Virus record (IMG/VR): IMGVR_UViG_3300044533_001376
Span: 1-27,211 of that record
From: a virus
Reading direction: 5' to 3' (one strand)
Length of the DNA: 27,211 nt
Shown: positions 7,340-13,721 of the stretch, piece by piece
Layout of the letters: each line of letters begins with the position of its first letter
Numbering within the stretch: the first letter of the stretch is position 1
The notes under the pieces: generated by a model
Seen by the model: only the letters and a program-made list of their open reading frames with translations
Databases searched by the model: none
What the model was told of the DNA's origin: nothing
Made by a program: the position numbers and the translations under genes

Positions 7340-7715
7340 GGTACAGCTGATTGGGTATGTTGGCGCGAAGCCAACGGTACGAGCAACACAGAAGGGTCGC
7401 CAGGTAGCGAATTTCAATGTCGCTGTTCACGGCGCAAAGGATGCGAACGGCGAAGAGAAGTCGACGTGGTATCCAATTGCTTGCTGGGATGGCCGGGCAG
7501 AACTCGCCGACAAGGTTGTCCAGAAGGGCGATCTTATCTGGATCGAGGGAACACCGGAGATTTCGTCGTGGACCGACAAGAATGATGTCGAGCACACGGA
7601 AATTGCCATCACTGCAAAGTTCATTCAGGTGCTGAAGCGCTCCGGCAAGGGCAAGGAAGAGGGCGAGGCCCCACGTGCAGCAATGCAGGAGTCACTTGAA
7701 GAGCTTCCGTTCTAA
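7332..7715 (+). CDS. ssb: Single-stranded DNA-binding protein
   Basis: A 127-residue SSB: an OB-fold from the start to about residue 105 (IKVQLIGYVGAKPTVR, VANFNVAVHG, STWYPIACW, GDLIWIEGTPEISSW), a short disordered linker, and the acidic tail ESLEELPF, equivalent to the DDIPF tail through which SSB recruits partner proteins. It coats single-stranded DNA during replication and recombination. It is coupled to RusA before it (overlap) and to a small gene after it (TAATG). Confidence 0.9.
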   Translation: MIKVQLIGYVGAKPTVRATQKGRQVANFNVAVHGAKDANGEEKSTWYPIACWDGRAELADKVVQKGDLIWIEGTPEISSWTDKNDVEHTEIAITAKFIQVLKRSGKGKEEGEAPRAAMQESLEELPF

Positions 7716-7924
7716 TGGCACACACGTATGACCTTGTTCAGATCACCGAAGATCTTGAACGACTGAAGACGATGGACCATGGCAAGGAGCGCGAGGCGCT
7801 ACTTTATACACTTGTGCCAGTTCTTTGTGAACTGATCGGTGCTATGGCTAAGATTGCGGATAAGATCTCCGAGCCCGTGGAAAGCAGCAGTGAACGCAGG
7901 GTTGCGCGCAAGCCAATGAACTGA
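7715..7924 (+). CDS. Hypothetical small helical protein
   Basis: A 69-residue protein starting on the stop codon of ssb (TAATG). It is predicted to be helical (ITEDLERLKTMDHGKEREAL, then LVPVLCELIGAMAKIADKI) with a basic C-terminus. It has no recognised domain. Because it is the last gene of the recombination operon it may assist SSB or the replication proteins, but this is context only. Its stop codon forms part of the extended -10 element in front of the thioredoxin gene. Confidence 0.6.
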   Translation: MAHTYDLVQITEDLERLKTMDHGKEREALLYTLVPVLCELIGAMAKIADKISEPVESSSERRVARKPMN

Positions 7925-7930
7925 TACGCT
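7922..7930 (+). promoter_or_regulatory. Extended -10 promoter upstream of thioredoxin
   Basis: TG-A-TACGCT is identical to the element before the first HNH gene. Here the start codon is about 80 bases away, giving an mRNA with a leader that contains the hairpin at 7961-7986. Confidence 0.4.
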
Positions 7931-7960
7931 GGCCCACCGCAGACGCGGAGTCATCTAATT

Positions 7961-7986
7961 GAGGGGGTTGGGAAACCAGCCCCCTC
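7961..7986 (+). promoter_or_regulatory. 11-bp hairpin with GAAA tetraloop in the thioredoxin leader
   Basis: GAGGGGGTTGG pairs with CCAGCCCCCTC (one G-U pair) around GAAA. It follows the operon end and precedes GGAGG of the thioredoxin gene. It may end upstream transcription or structure the leader. The bases after it are pyrimidine-rich but not a clean T-run. Confidence 0.5.
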
Positions 7987-8009
7987 TCTCTATCCCTATT
8001 GGAGGCACC

Positions 8010-8312
8010 ATGGTTAAGCATACGTTCGCCCAAGTCGTTCTCGACGAGACTAAGAAAGGCCCCACCATCGTGGATTTCTGGGCCGAGTGGTGCCAGCCGT
8101 GCAAGCAGATCAGCAGAGAGCTTGATCGCCTCGCCAAAATGAAGCCGGTCAATATTTTGCGCGTCAATGTCGATGCACGCCCCGACGCAGCAAAAGAGTA
8201 CGCGATCAAATCGCTCCCGACGCTTCTTTTCTTCTCCAGTTTTGGTGCTACCCCCGTTCAACTTAATGGGTTTGTCAGTGCCGAAGAGATGATCCGTCGT
8301 TTTAGGCTCTAG
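8010..8312 (+). CDS. Thioredoxin
   Basis: A 100-residue protein with the thioredoxin fold: IVDFWAEWCQPCKQIS holding the redox pair C28 and C31 (WCQPC instead of the common WCGPC), and SLPTLLFF with the conserved cis-proline. It reduces disulfides and, in some phages, serves as a DNA polymerase processivity factor or an electron donor for ribonucleotide reductase. No such partner lies in this window. ATG 8010 is chosen because GGAGG is directly upstream and the protein then has the usual length. It has its own leader and promoter. Confidence 0.88.
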   Translation: MVKHTFAQVVLDETKKGPTIVDFWAEWCQPCKQISRELDRLAKMKPVNILRVNVDARPDAAKEYAIKSLPTLLFFSSFGATPVQLNGFVSAEEMIRRFRL

Positions 8313-8372
8313 GTAGGGCTGTCACACACTCCTACCCAAATACCGACACCAGATTGACGTGACCTACGCCTT

Positions 8373-8412
8373 TTGTTGCTATCTCCGTCTTGCAACAATC
8401 GGAAATTTTTTT
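8373..8412 (+). terminator. Possible terminator after thioredoxin
   Basis: TTGTTGC pairs with GCAACAA (7 bp, 12-base loop), and a run of seven T lies 7 bases further on. The stem is weak and the T-run is offset, so this is only a candidate. Confidence 0.3.
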
Positions 8413-8422
8413 ATATTTTGTA

Positions 8423-8474
8423 GGGGCTGTGCTGTTATCTCCTTCTCCCATCTGGACAGCCCAGAGGCAGCCCC
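8423..8474 (+). other. Folded element in the gap before tRNA-Ile
   Basis: GGGGCTG (8423-8429) pairs with CAGCCCC (8468-8474), and inside it GCTGT (8431-8435) pairs with ACAGC (8456-8460). The two stacked helices are perfect. The 233-base gap between thioredoxin and tRNA-Ile holds no gene. This could be part of the tRNA precursor leader or a small RNA. Confidence 0.35.
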
Positions 8475-8545
8475 TTACCGTTACAGTATGCTGACAGCAG
8501 TTACGGGGTAAACGAGGCTCTCCGTGGCTCCTACAGGGCTCCCAG

Positions 8546-8621
8546 GGGGGCGTAGCTCAATGGTTAGAGCACCGAGCTTATATCTCGGCGGTTCCTGGTT
8601 CGAATCCAGGCGCCCCTACCA
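8546..8621 (+). tRNA. tRNA-Ile (anticodon UAU)
   Basis: A complete cloverleaf: acceptor GGGGGCG with CGCCCCT (G-U at the first pair), D-stem GCTC/GAGC, anticodon stem CCGAG/CTCGG with loop CTTATAT, T-stem CCTGG/CCAGG with TTCGAAT, and an encoded CCA end. The anticodon TAT reads AUA. Most bacteria read AUA with a CAU anticodon modified to lysidine, so a UAU tRNA is unusual and would supply AUA decoding without that modification. Confidence 0.92.
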
Positions 8622-8627
8622 CCGATC

Positions 8628-8636
8628 TGCTATGCT
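8628..8636 (+). promoter_or_regulatory. Extended -10 promoter of the second HNH gene (leaderless)
   Basis: TG-C-TATGCT ends 6 bases before ATG 8643, the same geometry as at 3478-3486. It begins 7 bases after the CCA end of tRNA-Ile. Confidence 0.5.
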
Positions 8637-8642
8637 TTTGCC

Positions 8643-9038
8643 ATGACGAGCCTTGACAGATTCATGAAATATGTTACGACAAATCCAGCGACCCAATGCT
8701 GGGAGTGGACAGGCGCCCTTGAGCAGAGTGGGTATGGTGCATTCAAGGACCAGGGGAAGAAAATAAATTCGCACCGGTGGAGCTATCGCCACTATAAAGG
8801 TGAGATTCCGAAGGGGTTGGACGTCGATCACCTGTGTCGCGTCCGGAAGTGCGTGAATCCAGAGCACCTAGAGGCCGTGACCCGCAAAATTAACGTTCAG
8901 CGAGGTCTGTCTGCACAGGAACGAAAAACCCACTGCATTCATGGACACGCATATACGCCAGAGAATACGTATCGCTATCCTGATGGCGAACGTGAGTGTC
9001 GGACCTGCAAATATTACGGTGGACGCATTCCGGAGTAG
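8643..9038 (+). CDS. HNH endonuclease with C-terminal zinc motif, between two tRNA genes
   Basis: A 131-residue protein with CWEWTGALEQSGYGAF at the N-terminus, HRWSYRHYKGEIP, the HNH core LDVDHLCRVRKCVNPEHLE, and a C-terminal metal motif HCIHGHAYTPENT plus CRTC. This is the HNH_3-type architecture common in phage homing endonucleases. It has its own extended -10 and no ribosome site. Its last ten bases, including the TAG stop, are the first ten bases of tRNA-Asn, so the gene appears to have inserted precisely between tRNA-Ile and tRNA-Asn. A free-standing homing nuclease acting on the tRNA locus is a reasonable inference. Confidence 0.85.
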   Translation: MTSLDRFMKYVTTNPATQCWEWTGALEQSGYGAFKDQGKKINSHRWSYRHYKGEIPKGLDVDHLCRVRKCVNPEHLEAVTRKINVQRGLSAQERKTHCIHGHAYTPENTYRYPDGERECRTCKYYGGRIPE

Positions 9039-9103
9039 CTCAGTGGTAGAGCGGGCGACTGTTAATCGCCTGGTCGTAGGTTCGAGCCCTACCTCCGGAG
9101 CCA
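9029..9103 (+). tRNA. tRNA-Asn (anticodon GUU)
   Basis: A cloverleaf with acceptor TCCGGAG/CTCCGGA, D-stem GCTC/GAGC, anticodon stem GGCGA/TCGCC with loop CTGTTAA (anticodon GTT), T-stem GTAGG/CCTAC with TTCGAGC, discriminator G and an encoded CCA. Its 5' end overlaps the HNH stop codon. Confidence 0.93.
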
Positions 9104-9455
9104 TTTCAGGTATTTTAAAAAAATTCCCGGCCAGGCATTGCCCTTGGCTGTTGTTTTGCGCGAGAGGGGTTGAGGGGGATTGGTAAAATGTTGATTTGCG
9201 CGCAGTGAACGCGACGGGGGCGGGGTCATCTGTTCGCGGCGAGGGGTTGGGGCGTATGTCGAAGGGCGGGCAGCGGGTTCTGGTATTCCGACGACCAAGA
9301 CCGGCACACGGGCATCGTTCGCTGTTGTCGTGTCGGCCCCTTCTGCGGTCAGCCGTACCGGGGGCGGGTCACCCCCCTGCGTCGATGTTCGGGCAACGGC
9401 CAAAGGGGGGCAACGGGGGGGCGGGGGGTGAGAGCTATACACGGGCAACAAGAAA
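9104..9455 (+). other. Non-coding junction between the rightward and leftward arms
   Basis: No convincing gene. The stretch starts with an A/T-rich run after tRNA-Asn and becomes G-rich from about 9165, with several GGGG runs, densest at 9360-9430. It contains GTCGATGTTCGGGCAAC in the orientation opposite to the related TTGCCCGAACATCGAC at about 10246. It marks the convergent end of the rightward and leftward arms. Confidence 0.5.
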
Positions 9456-9477
9456 CCCCACCCCCGAAGGGGTGAGG
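9456..9477 (-). terminator. Intrinsic terminator, UUCG loop
   Basis: On the minus strand CCTCACCCC-TTCG-GGGGTGGGG (9 bp with one G-U) is followed by TTTCTTGTT. It ends the leftward gene 9504-9962. Confidence 0.8.
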
Positions 9478-9503
9478 CTCCTCGTTCCCGAAGGGTCAGC
9501 AGG

Positions 9504-9962
9504 TCAGCCGAGCGGCTGCTCCTCTCCCGCGATGACCCACTTGACCAAGCGGGTCAGGTTGATGGTGCGGTGCGAGTGGAAGGGGCGGCGGCTCTCGCAA
9601 GCCGAACCGACCTTCCCCGCGTAGGCGCACGCCGTCGTGTAGCCGTACTCGGTCGGAGCCATCACCACGACATCAACGCAAGGCTCACCCTTCTTGGTGA
9701 GGTACACCCCGCCCTCGTGGACATCGCGGTTCACCTGACCTGCCACGCGGAACTGAAAGACCTCACCCTTCTCGGTGTTGATGGACTCACCGCAGACCTT
9801 CACGCGACCAAGAGCGCGATGCTCGGCAAAGTTGGCGGCAGCCTTCTCCTCGCGCTTGATGAACTGCTTCTTGGTCGTGGGTGCTGACCACGCCTCAATG
9901 ACGACGATCATCCCGCCGCTCTTGGCTGCTGCGTTCAGCCCTGCCTGTAAGGTCATTGCCAT
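9504..9962 (-). CDS. Uncharacterised paralogue A1 (putative CX9CX6HXH protein)
   Basis: A 152-residue protein starting at ATG 9962 behind GGAGAG. It is a paralogue of the proteins at 13744-14211 and 15864-16319. The N-terminal half is lysine/alanine-rich and helical with AEHRALGRVK. The C-terminal third is nearly identical in all three: APTEYGYTTAC, then GSACESRRPFHSHRTINL, then LVKWVIAGEEQ. The shared C-X9-C-X6-H-X-H spacing suggests a metal site. No known family is recognised. It forms a one-gene cassette with its own promoter, 5' hairpin and terminator, and is the last gene of the array. Confidence 0.8.
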   Translation of the reverse strand: MAMTLQAGLNAAAKSGGMIVVIEAWSAPTTKKQFIKREEKAAANFAEHRALGRVKVCGESINTEKGEVFQFRVAGQVNRDVHEGGVYLTKKGEPCVDVVVMAPTEYGYTTACAYAGKVGSACESRRPFHSHRTINLTRLVKWVIAGEEQPLG

Positions 9963-9981
9963 TTGGCTCTCCCTGTCGGAG

Positions 9982-10049
9982 CGGAGCCGAGTGGCTCCGT
10001 CTGTGTTCCCCGACCTGTTGATTCTCGCAGGTCTGGCGGCGGAGCGCAA
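9982..10049 (-). promoter_or_regulatory. Promoter and leader hairpin of 9504-9962
   Basis: The -35 box is TTGCGC (10044-10049), spacer 17, -10 GAGAAT (10021-10026). The leader holds CGGAGCC-ACTC-GGCTCCG (9982-9999). Here the hairpin lies 21 bases after the -10, further than in the other units. Confidence 0.6.
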
Positions 10050-10115
10050 GACCCCGACCCATCAGGCGCAACGCGCTCAGTTGCCCACGCGCCGGTCGCG
10101 CCCCTTTCTTGGGTC

Positions 10116-10310
10116 TAAGGGGTAAGGGGTACAGGGGTGAATGAACTGACTGAACGAACTGACTGAACTGACTGATGAGTGAAGGCCGCAACGCTGCGAG
10201 CTGCGCGCTCATTGACCGCAAGCCGGACACGCTCGGCGCGGCGCGTTGCCCGAACATCGACAGAGAAGGGGGGAAGGGGGGAAAGGGGAGAAGGGGAGCA
10301 ATGATGACCG
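10116..10310 (+). repeat. G-rich / TGA-rich spacer 1
   Basis: GGGGTAAGGGGTA-type runs start at about 10118. They are followed by a TGAACTGAC-type tract to about 10186, a variable part with TTGCCCGAACATCGAC, and a second G-run block at 10264-10298. No gene is present. Confidence 0.8.
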
Positions 10311-10323
10311 ACTAACAAGAAAC

Positions 10324-10348
10324 CCCCCACCCCCGAAGGGGTGAGGGG
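10324..10348 (-). terminator. Intrinsic terminator, UUCG loop
   Basis: Minus strand CCCCTCACCCC-TTCG-GGGGTGGGGG followed by TTTCTTG, after the stop of 10376-10795. Confidence 0.8.
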
Positions 10349-10375
10349 CTCGTTGCCCGAAGACCGGGCGAGCGA

Positions 10376-10795
10376 CTAGCGGAACACCTCAACATAGGAG
10401 CACGGCGCGCAGCCGTCGCAGTCCTCGTTGCCGAGGCGAACCTGCCCAGCGTGGAGCATCTGGTCGCAGGTGTAGCCGCTATGAACGACCTCACACATAG
10501 ACAGCACCCCGCTCTTGGTGAACGACGACAGCGGCAGCGAGACCGCCACGAGACCGAGCCAGCGGTCAAGTCCGAGATGGTCGGCGTATGACTCAGCGAA
10601 GCCGTAGCAGATGGTCGCTGCCTGTGGCTCGACATTGACCCCATCGGTGGCAATGACGATGCGCTCATAGGTGTAGCGGAGCCCCTGCTCGTTGGTCTCG
10701 GTGATGGTTGCCCCTGTGCCGGTATTCGCCCACTTCGTCGTGGTGATGTCGGCGGCGAGGCTCTCGGTCTCTCCTGCCTTCCAGTTCTCTGCCAT
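10376..10795 (-). CDS. Hypothetical cysteine-containing protein
   Basis: A 139-residue protein starting at ATG 10795 behind AGAGAGGAG. The N-terminus is acidic and polar. The C-terminal part contains MCEVVHSGYTCDQM and CDGCAPC, so up to five cysteines could coordinate metal. There is no signal peptide or membrane segment and no recognised family. It forms a single-gene cassette with its own promoter (10843-10871), a weak leader hairpin and a strong terminator. Confidence 0.7.
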   Translation of the reverse strand: MAENWKAGETESLAADITTTKWANTGTGATITETNEQGLRYTYERIVIATDGVNVEPQAATICYGFAESYADHLGLDRWLGLVAVSLPLSSFTKSGVLSMCEVVHSGYTCDQMLHAGQVRLGNEDCDGCAPCSYVEVFR

Positions 10796-10818
10796 TTGTG
10801 AACTCCTCTCTGTGCTGC

Positions 10819-10871
10819 TCGGTCATCTGCCGAACTACCCAGAGTGTACCGGCACACAGGCAACGCCGCAA
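10819..10871 (-). promoter_or_regulatory. Promoter and leader hairpin of 10376-10795
   Basis: -35 TTGCGG (10866-10871), spacer 17, -10 TACACT (10843-10848). The leader starts with TCGG-CAGATGA-CCGA (10819-10833), a shorter stem than most others. Confidence 0.6.
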
Positions 10872-10939
10872 GCACCCGACGCACCAGACGCAACGCTGCC
10901 CATACATCGACAGGACGCACGGGTGCGTAGTTCCGGTGG

Positions 10940-11317
10940 GTCAAAGGGGTAAAGGGGTAAGGGGAGTAATGAGTAATGAATGAATAATGAACTGATGAAT
11001 GATGACTGCGCAGCTACACGGGTGATGACCGTTCATCGACAGACGACGACTACGCGTGGTTGCCCAATGCCGGTGCTGGCCAGTTAGGGCAAGGGGTCAA
11101 GGGGTAGAAGGGGTAGAAGGGGTAGAAGGGGTAAGGGGTGAACTGATGAACCCGACTGATGACTGACCAATGAGCAACCGTCGCAGCTCCGCGCTCATTG
11201 ACCGTTCATCGACAGGGAACAGATGACCGCAGCCGGAGCGGAACCGATGGGGTAGAAGGGGGATAGGGGAAAGGGGGAAGGGGAACGAATGATGAGTGAA
11301 TGACGAATGATGACCGC
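10940..11317 (+). repeat. Three tandem G-rich / TGA-rich spacer units without genes
   Basis: Units begin at about 10940, 11095 and 11249. Each is a block of GGGG runs (GGGGTAGAAGGGG-type) followed by a TGAATGATGA-type tract. Between them lie short common segments: CATCGACAG at 11034 and 11207 (CATCGACA at 11319), TTGCCCA...CCGG at about 11063 and 11341, and CGCAGCT. They look like cassettes that have lost their genes. Confidence 0.75.
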
Positions 11318-11387
11318 TCATCGACATAGAGCCGCGAAGGTTGCCCACTACCGGAGCCGAGCGATAGGGCCAACACAGGGCAACAAA

Positions 11388-11415
11388 AAACCCGCCCCCC
11401 GAAGGGAGCGGGTTT
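11388..11415 (-). terminator. Intrinsic terminator
   Basis: Minus strand AAACCCGCTCCC-TTCG-GGGGGGCGGG followed by TTTTTTG, the strongest T-run of the set, after the stop of 11440-11931. Confidence 0.88.
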
Positions 11416-11439
11416 CTGTTGCCCGATACTCGACGAAGG

Positions 11440-11931
11440 CTAGCCCGTGATGATGGCTCCCTTCCTGCGGTTCTCAATGCCCAGAGCCCACGCCAAATCC
11501 CCGTACGAAGCCCGAGCGTCGGCGAGGTCTTGCATGCGCCGCTGCTTCTGCTCCCAGAGCGCAACGATGACGCGCCGAGCCGACTCAGCCAGAGGCTCGT
11601 AGTCCTCACCGAAGCCCGTCGAGTAGTGGTCAGCGTCCGACACCAACTCACGGAAGCCCTCGTCATCCATCGCCAAGACGACATAGGAGCCGTCGTCGTA
11701 GTTGCCCCACTCCGCTCGTGATGACCGCACCTCGAATGTGGCGAAGTCAAGGTCGCGGCTGGTGTGGTCGTTCCAGAACGCCGCAGGTACGGCGACGAGG
11801 TGCTGACCGCCCCCGGACTCGGTGTTGTGCTGGGCGGCATCTCCGAACTCCTCAGCCGTCAGCGACTCCATCACCGCTGCGATTGCTGACCGCACCTCGA
11901 CGATGCGCTGCTGGTTCTGCTCAGTCCACAT
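11440..11931 (-). CDS. Hypothetical protein
   Basis: A 163-residue acidic protein starting at ATG 11931 with AAAGGAG upstream. It begins with a helical segment (IVEVRSAIAAVMESL). A mixed middle (VAVPAAFWNDH, YVVLAMDDEGFRELVSD) follows, then a helical C-terminus rich in arginine and glutamine (ALWEQKQRRMQDLADARAS). It has no cysteines, signal peptide or membrane segment. The family is not recognised. It is a single-gene cassette with a good promoter and the strongest terminator of the array. Confidence 0.72.
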   Translation of the reverse strand: MWTEQNQQRIVEVRSAIAAVMESLTAEEFGDAAQHNTESGGGQHLVAVPAAFWNDHTSRDLDFATFEVRSSRAEWGNYDDGSYVVLAMDDEGFRELVSDADHYSTGFGEDYEPLAESARRVIVALWEQKQRRMQDLADARASYGDLAWALGIENRRKGAIITG

Positions 11932-11982
11932 AGCGGACTCCTTTCGTCAGGGCGGGTCTGTGCCGACAACCCCAACACCGAG

Positions 11983-12011
11983 AGAGTACATCGACAGACG
12001 GGCAGCGTCAA
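11983..12011 (-). promoter_or_regulatory. Promoter of 11440-11931
   Basis: -35 TTGACG (12006-12011), spacer 17, -10 TACTCT (11983-11988). The spacer contains CTGTCGATG, a motif that also recurs in gene-free units. No clean leader hairpin is seen in this unit. Confidence 0.65.
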
Positions 12012-12059
12012 GCCCGACGCACCAGACGCAACGCCCGACCTATCCCATAGCCGCAGTAG

Positions 12060-12320
12060 TGGTGGGGTATAGGGGAAGGGGGTGTAGGGGTATGGGGTAA
12101 TGATGAATGAATGATGACTGAGTGAATGATGAATGATGCCCATGACCGGCCAATGATTCTCGGAGCTGCGACGAAAACAACCCCGTAGGAACGACGGAGA
12201 GGCGCGAAAGCACGGCAGCCCATACCAGAGCACCCGACAAGTTGGGGGGTAGGGGAAGGGGTAAGGGGTAAGGGGTATGGGGTAAGGGGTCATAGGGGAA
12301 TGAATGATGAATGATGACCA
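12060..12320 (+). repeat. Two G-rich / TGA-rich spacer units
   Basis: One unit lies at 12060-12146 and one at 12243-12320. Each is a GGGGTATGGGG-type tract followed by TGAATGATGA-type repeats. Between them is the common GGAGCTGCGAC motif and no gene. Confidence 0.8.
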
Positions 12321-12339
12321 GAACCAGCTGATAAACAAA

Positions 12340-12367
12340 CCACCCCCACCCCGAAGGGTGAGGGTGG
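12340..12367 (-). terminator. Intrinsic terminator, UUCG loop
   Basis: Minus strand CCACCCTCACCC-TTCG-GGGTGGGGGTGG (12 bp with a G-U) followed by TTTGTTTAT. Confidence 0.85.
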
Positions 12368-12391
12368 CAGTTGCCCGATACCGGCCAGAGG

Positions 12392-12727
12392 CTAGAAGGC
12401 GGGAGAGTCCTCTACGGCTGCGACGAAGGCGAACGGCTTCCCGTCTACCTCAACCCACGACCCAGCCACAGCGACCAAGTCCACAGGAGCCAACAGACCA
12501 GCGACCCAGGCAGGAGCCGCATCGTCGCCGTCGGACTCCGCGCCCCACTCGCCCACACCCGCGTCAATCTCAACGACGGCGTAGACCGCCTGAATCATTC
12601 CGCGCACGATGGACATCGGCTCATCAAACGAGACGGCCTCGGTGCGGTCAAACGACCAGCCCTCACCCAACGCCTCACGCTGACCGTCGCCGGCCTCACG
12701 CGCTACTGCTACCAAGAAACGCCACAT
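12392..12727 (-). CDS. Hypothetical acidic protein
   Basis: A 111-residue protein. ATG 12727 is chosen because AGAGAGGGGG lies just upstream and the predicted transcript start lies beyond it; a longer frame reaching 12802 would run into the promoter. It starts MWRFLVAVAREAG and is strongly acidic in the middle (EWGAESDGDDAAPAW), with a hydrophobic stretch (VAGLLAPVDLVAVAGSW) too broken to be a clear membrane helix. There is no known family. It is a single-gene cassette. Confidence 0.68.
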   Translation of the reverse strand: MWRFLVAVAREAGDGQREALGEGWSFDRTEAVSFDEPMSIVRGMIQAVYAVVEIDAGVGEWGAESDGDDAAPAWVAGLLAPVDLVAVAGSWVEVDGKPFAFVAAVEDSPAF

Positions 12728-12749
12728 AGCGTTCCCCCTCTCTGTGCTA

Positions 12750-12807
12750 CTCAGCGAAGCATTGCCGCCGAGGTCATCAGCGTAGCCGGTAGTGGGCAAC
12801 AACGCAA
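12750..12807 (-). promoter_or_regulatory. Promoter and leader of 12392-12727
   Basis: -35 TTGCGT (12802-12807), spacer 17, -10 TACGCT (12779-12784). The leader can pair CTCGGCG with CGCTGAG (12750-12772, one mismatch, 9-base loop), starting 6 bases after the -10. Confidence 0.55.
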
Positions 12808-12855
12808 GGGGTAGACGCTGCCCGTCGCATGCGAACGCCGACCGACGCCAAGAGT

Positions 12856-12930
12856 CTGGGGGCTAGGGGATAGGGGGGGGGAAGGGGTACGGGGTAATAG
12901 ATGAATGATGAATGAATGATGAGTGAATGA
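12856..12930 (+). repeat. G-rich / TGA-rich spacer
   Basis: CTGGGGGCTAGGGG and following G runs, then a TGAATGATGAATGA-type tract, then CAGCTCGGCG before the terminator. Confidence 0.8.
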
Positions 12931-12947
12931 GCAGCTCGGCGCAAGAA

Positions 12948-12983
12948 GAAGCCCCCACCCCCCACAGAAGGGGTGAGGGCTTC
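12948..12983 (-). terminator. Intrinsic terminator
   Basis: Minus strand GAAGCCCTCACCCC pairs with GGGGGTGGGGGCTTC around a short loop containing TTCTGTG, followed by TTCTTG. Confidence 0.8.
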
Positions 12984-13005
12984 GGTGGCCGGTAGCGGTC
13001 AGCGG

Positions 13006-13320
13006 CTAGTCGTCAAGGCTCTCCCCGAACTGATAGCCGCACGGCTCGCAATAGTCGCCTGACCAGCCAGCCATCGCGTCGCACTTAGGGCAGACTCCCG
13101 AAGTCGTCGTCTCGGTACAATCAACCCACGCCGAACGCTCATCGTCCAGCAGGAACTCCCGCGCGTCATCGGCGGTGTCGGCGTTGTACGCCCCCAAGGT
13201 CTCCGCCAAACCAATCAACGCGGTTGCGGCGTCCTGACCAGTAGCGTGCCAGGAACGGCGCGTCTCGCCTTCCCATACCACCTCAACCAGCCAAAGGCTC
13301 TTGGTCTCCGTTGCTGCCAT
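13006..13320 (-). CDS. Small zinc-ribbon-like protein
   Basis: A 104-residue protein starting at ATG 13320 with AGAGAGGAG upstream. The N-terminal 60 residues form a small domain (LWLVEVVWEGETRRSWHATG, then a helix ALIGLAETL). The C-terminal part carries CPKC and CEPC, 14 residues apart, a treble-clef or ribbon pattern that should bind one zinc. It could contact nucleic acid or protein. The exact family is not recognised. It is a single-gene cassette with promoter, 5' hairpin and terminator. Confidence 0.75.
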   Translation of the reverse strand: MAATETKSLWLVEVVWEGETRRSWHATGQDAATALIGLAETLGAYNADTADDAREFLLDDERSAWVDCTETTTSGVCPKCDAMAGWSGDYCEPCGYQFGESLDD

Positions 13321-13342
13321 CTTGGTTCTCCTCTCTGTGCTA

Positions 13343-13393
13343 CCGGAAGATTCCGGCTACGCCATCTTATAGGGCCGGTCGCGGTCAAGTCAA
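13343..13393 (-). promoter_or_regulatory. Promoter and 5' hairpin of 13006-13320
   Basis: -35 TTGACT (13388-13393), spacer 16, -10 TATAAG (13366-13371). The hairpin CCGGA-ATCT-TCCGG (13343-13356) starts 9 bases after the -10. It is followed by the shared AGCACAGAGAGGAG ribosome-site segment. Confidence 0.75.
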
Positions 13394-13451
13394 GCCCCCC
13401 CCCCATAGACCGTCTAGTCCAGCGAGCCAGCCAGCCAGCACTAGCAGTAGT

Positions 13452-13648
13452 AGTGGGGGGTAGGGGGGAGTGGGGTAGTGGGTGTGAATGATGAATGAAT
13501 GAATAATGAATGAATGATGAGTGAACGAGCGCGCAGCTGCGACGACTCCGGCGGCTAAGTCGAACGGCGCGCCGGTATCAGCCGGAGTGTCTGGGGGTGT
13601 GGGGGGTAGGGGGGAGTGGGGGGATAGGGGTGTGGGGTGAATAATGAA
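13452..13648 (+). repeat. Two G-rich / TGA-rich spacer units
   Basis: GGGGGGTAGGGGGG-type tracts at 13455 and 13590, each followed by a TGA-rich tract (TGAATGATGAATGA-type, then TGAATAATGA). CGCAGCTGCGACGAC lies between them. No gene. Confidence 0.8.
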
Positions 13649-13689
13649 CACCGGCGAAATGTTGCCCGCCTAAAGCTCTTGGAAATGGA

Positions 13690-13721
13690 GAGGCCGCCAC
13701 CCCCGAAGGAGCGACGGCCTC
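13690..13721 (-). terminator. Intrinsic terminator, UUCG loop
   Basis: Minus strand GAGGCCGTCGCTCC-TTCG-GGGGTGGCGGCCTC: 14 pairs including three G-U, followed by TCTCCATTTCC. Confidence 0.82.

Noticed and set aside
9196-9624. 142-codon plus-strand frame in the arm junction
   Set aside because: It runs through the G-rich tract and the terminator into the antisense of gene 9504-9962, with low-complexity Gly/Arg/Pro content and no ribosome site.
11097-11840. 247-codon minus-strand frame between cassettes
   Set aside because: Much of it translates spacer repeats (Thr/Pro/Ser/His runs) and it overlaps the real gene 11440-11931 and its terminator in another frame.
13385-13651. Minus-strand frames rich in His, Ile, Ser and Pro in the spacers
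   Set aside because: They are mere translations of the TCAT- and CCCCTA-type repeats; no stops occur there because the repeat lacks them on that strand.
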